A DNA stretch of 64,000 nucleotides, taken from Candidatus Thalassolituus haligoni. Its GTDB lineage: Bacteria; Pseudomonadota; Gammaproteobacteria; Pseudomonadales; Oceanobacteraceae. The stretch's first letter is position 1; each line of letters opens with the position of its first letter. Where the stretch lies: contig NZ_CP139482.1 in assembly GCF_041222825.1 (NCBI RefSeq), positions 86,001-150,000 of the forward strand, given 5' to 3'. A program made the position numbers and the translations under genes. The notes beneath the pieces were generated by a model that had not been told where the DNA came from, did no database searches, and saw only the letters and a program-made list of their open reading frames with translations. Below, piece after piece: positions 63,435 through 64,000 of this stretch.

Positions 63435-64000
63435 ATGACAGCTGCATTGATCGAAGATTTGAAAGCCCGTGGGTTGCTAAACCAGGCAACCGCCGACGAA
63501 GAACTGATTCAACATCTCGAATCTGGCATGCGTACACTTTATTGTGGATTCGATCCGACCGCAGATAGTCTGCATATCGGCAGTTTGGTTCCCTTGTTGA
63601 TGCTGAAACGTTTCCAACTGGCCGGGCATCGCCCCTTTGCACTGGTTGGTGGCGCGACGGGGCTTATTGGTGACCCCAGCTTCAAGGCGCAGGAACGTAA
63701 GCTGAACGGCCCCGAAGTGGTCGCCGGATGGGTTGAAAAACTGAAATCCCAGGTGAGTCAATTTATTGATTTTGATTGTGGCGAGAACAGTGCCGAGGTG
63801 GTGAACAACCTCGACTGGGTCGGGGACATGACAGTGCTCGATTTTCTCCGCGATGTTGGCAAGCATTTTTCAGTGAACAACATGATTCAGAAGGAATCAG
63901 TCAAACAGCGGCTTGATCGAGAAGGGGCTGGCATTTCCTTCACCGAATTCACCTATATGTTGTTGCAGTCCTACGATTTTGCCGAACTGGCTGAGCGCGC
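63435..64000 (+). CDS. tyrS: Tyrosyl-tRNA synthetase, N-terminal part (cut by window edge)
   Basis: The first 188 residues of a class I tyrosyl-tRNA synthetase; the rest lies beyond the window. The variant HIGH motif reads HIGS in [16 protein letters not shown], and [11 protein letters not shown] lines the tyrosine pocket. The frame stays open to the edge. It charges tRNA-Tyr. Its place beside the M23 peptidase and anmK is the usual order in Pseudomonas relatives. Confidence 0.93.
   Translation, partial: MTAALIEDLKARGLLNQATADEELIQHLESGMRTLYCGFDPTADSLHIGSLVPLLMLKRFQLAGHRPFALVGGATGLIGDPSFKAQERKLNGPEVVAGWVEKLKSQVSQFIDFDCGENSAEVVNNLDWVGDMTVLDFLRDVGKHFSVNNMIQKESVKQRLDREGAGISFTEFTYMLLQSYDFAELAER

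Overview
This window is a gammaproteobacterial chromosome segment of intermediate GC content. Evidence for that placement includes a complete GlmU, ParE/ParC, FtsYEX plus RpoH with its [13 protein letters not shown] box, Hsp15/Hsp33, ATP-type PckA, bifunctional GlnE followed by IlvE, HemL/HemJ, ErpA, AnmK and a MepM-like M23 peptidase. The order nudF - DUF1249 - cpdA - yqiA - parE, and the erpA/anmK/M23/tyrS block, recall Pseudomonas and marine Oceanospirillales-type relatives. I cannot name a genus from sequence alone. No tRNA, rRNA, CRISPR array, transposase or prophage gene was seen.

Layout. Positions 1-3.7 kb hold the end of a LysR regulator, a short possible dispersed repeat, an unknown protein, a MATE exporter and a SCO-type copper/thiol protein. 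Positions 3.8-7.2 kb hold a decayed gene remnant and the zinc uptake locus: zur-znuC-znuB on the minus strand, diverging from znuA over a candidate Zur box. Positions 7.3-15.4 kb hold glmU, a TolC-family channel, nudF, a DUF1249 gene, cpdA, yqiA, parE and an NsrR-like gene. Positions 15.7-27.0 kb hold twelve tightly packed minus-strand genes: an ExbB/TolQ-like channel subunit, two ExbD/TolR-like subunits, a TonB/AgmX-like protein, TPR lipoproteins and periplasmic TPR/coiled-coil proteins, a thioredoxin-like protein and two probable outer-membrane barrels. I read this as a trans-envelope, proton-driven machine related to the Agl-Glt gliding/sporulation core of Myxococcus. It is the most interesting element here.

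A divergent PAS-GGDEF-EAL protein and parC follow (27.7-32.0 kb). Next come rsmD, ftsY-ftsE-ftsX and rpoH (32-36.9 kb), lrgAB-like genes and a hybrid histidine kinase (37.2-40.6 kb), and then nudE, a GMP/IMP-type nucleotidase, hslR, hslO and pckA (40.6-45 kb). After these are a YafJ-like amidotransferase, ilvE, glnE, PBP1b, a TPR lipoprotein, hemL, hemJ and a CLC channel (45-57.7 kb). The right end holds argC, a coiled-coil membrane protein, a bactofilin, erpA, a DsrE-like periplasmic protein, anmK, the M23 peptidase and the start of tyrS.

Most of the window is housekeeping. The peptidoglycan genes (glmU, mrcB, anmK, M23 peptidase, bactofilin, ftsEX) and the heat/redox genes (rpoH, hslR, hslO) form functional themes. 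The 11-kb envelope machine stands out because it lies between the two topoisomerase IV genes. Promoters, operators and terminators listed here were found by eye and carry modest confidence.
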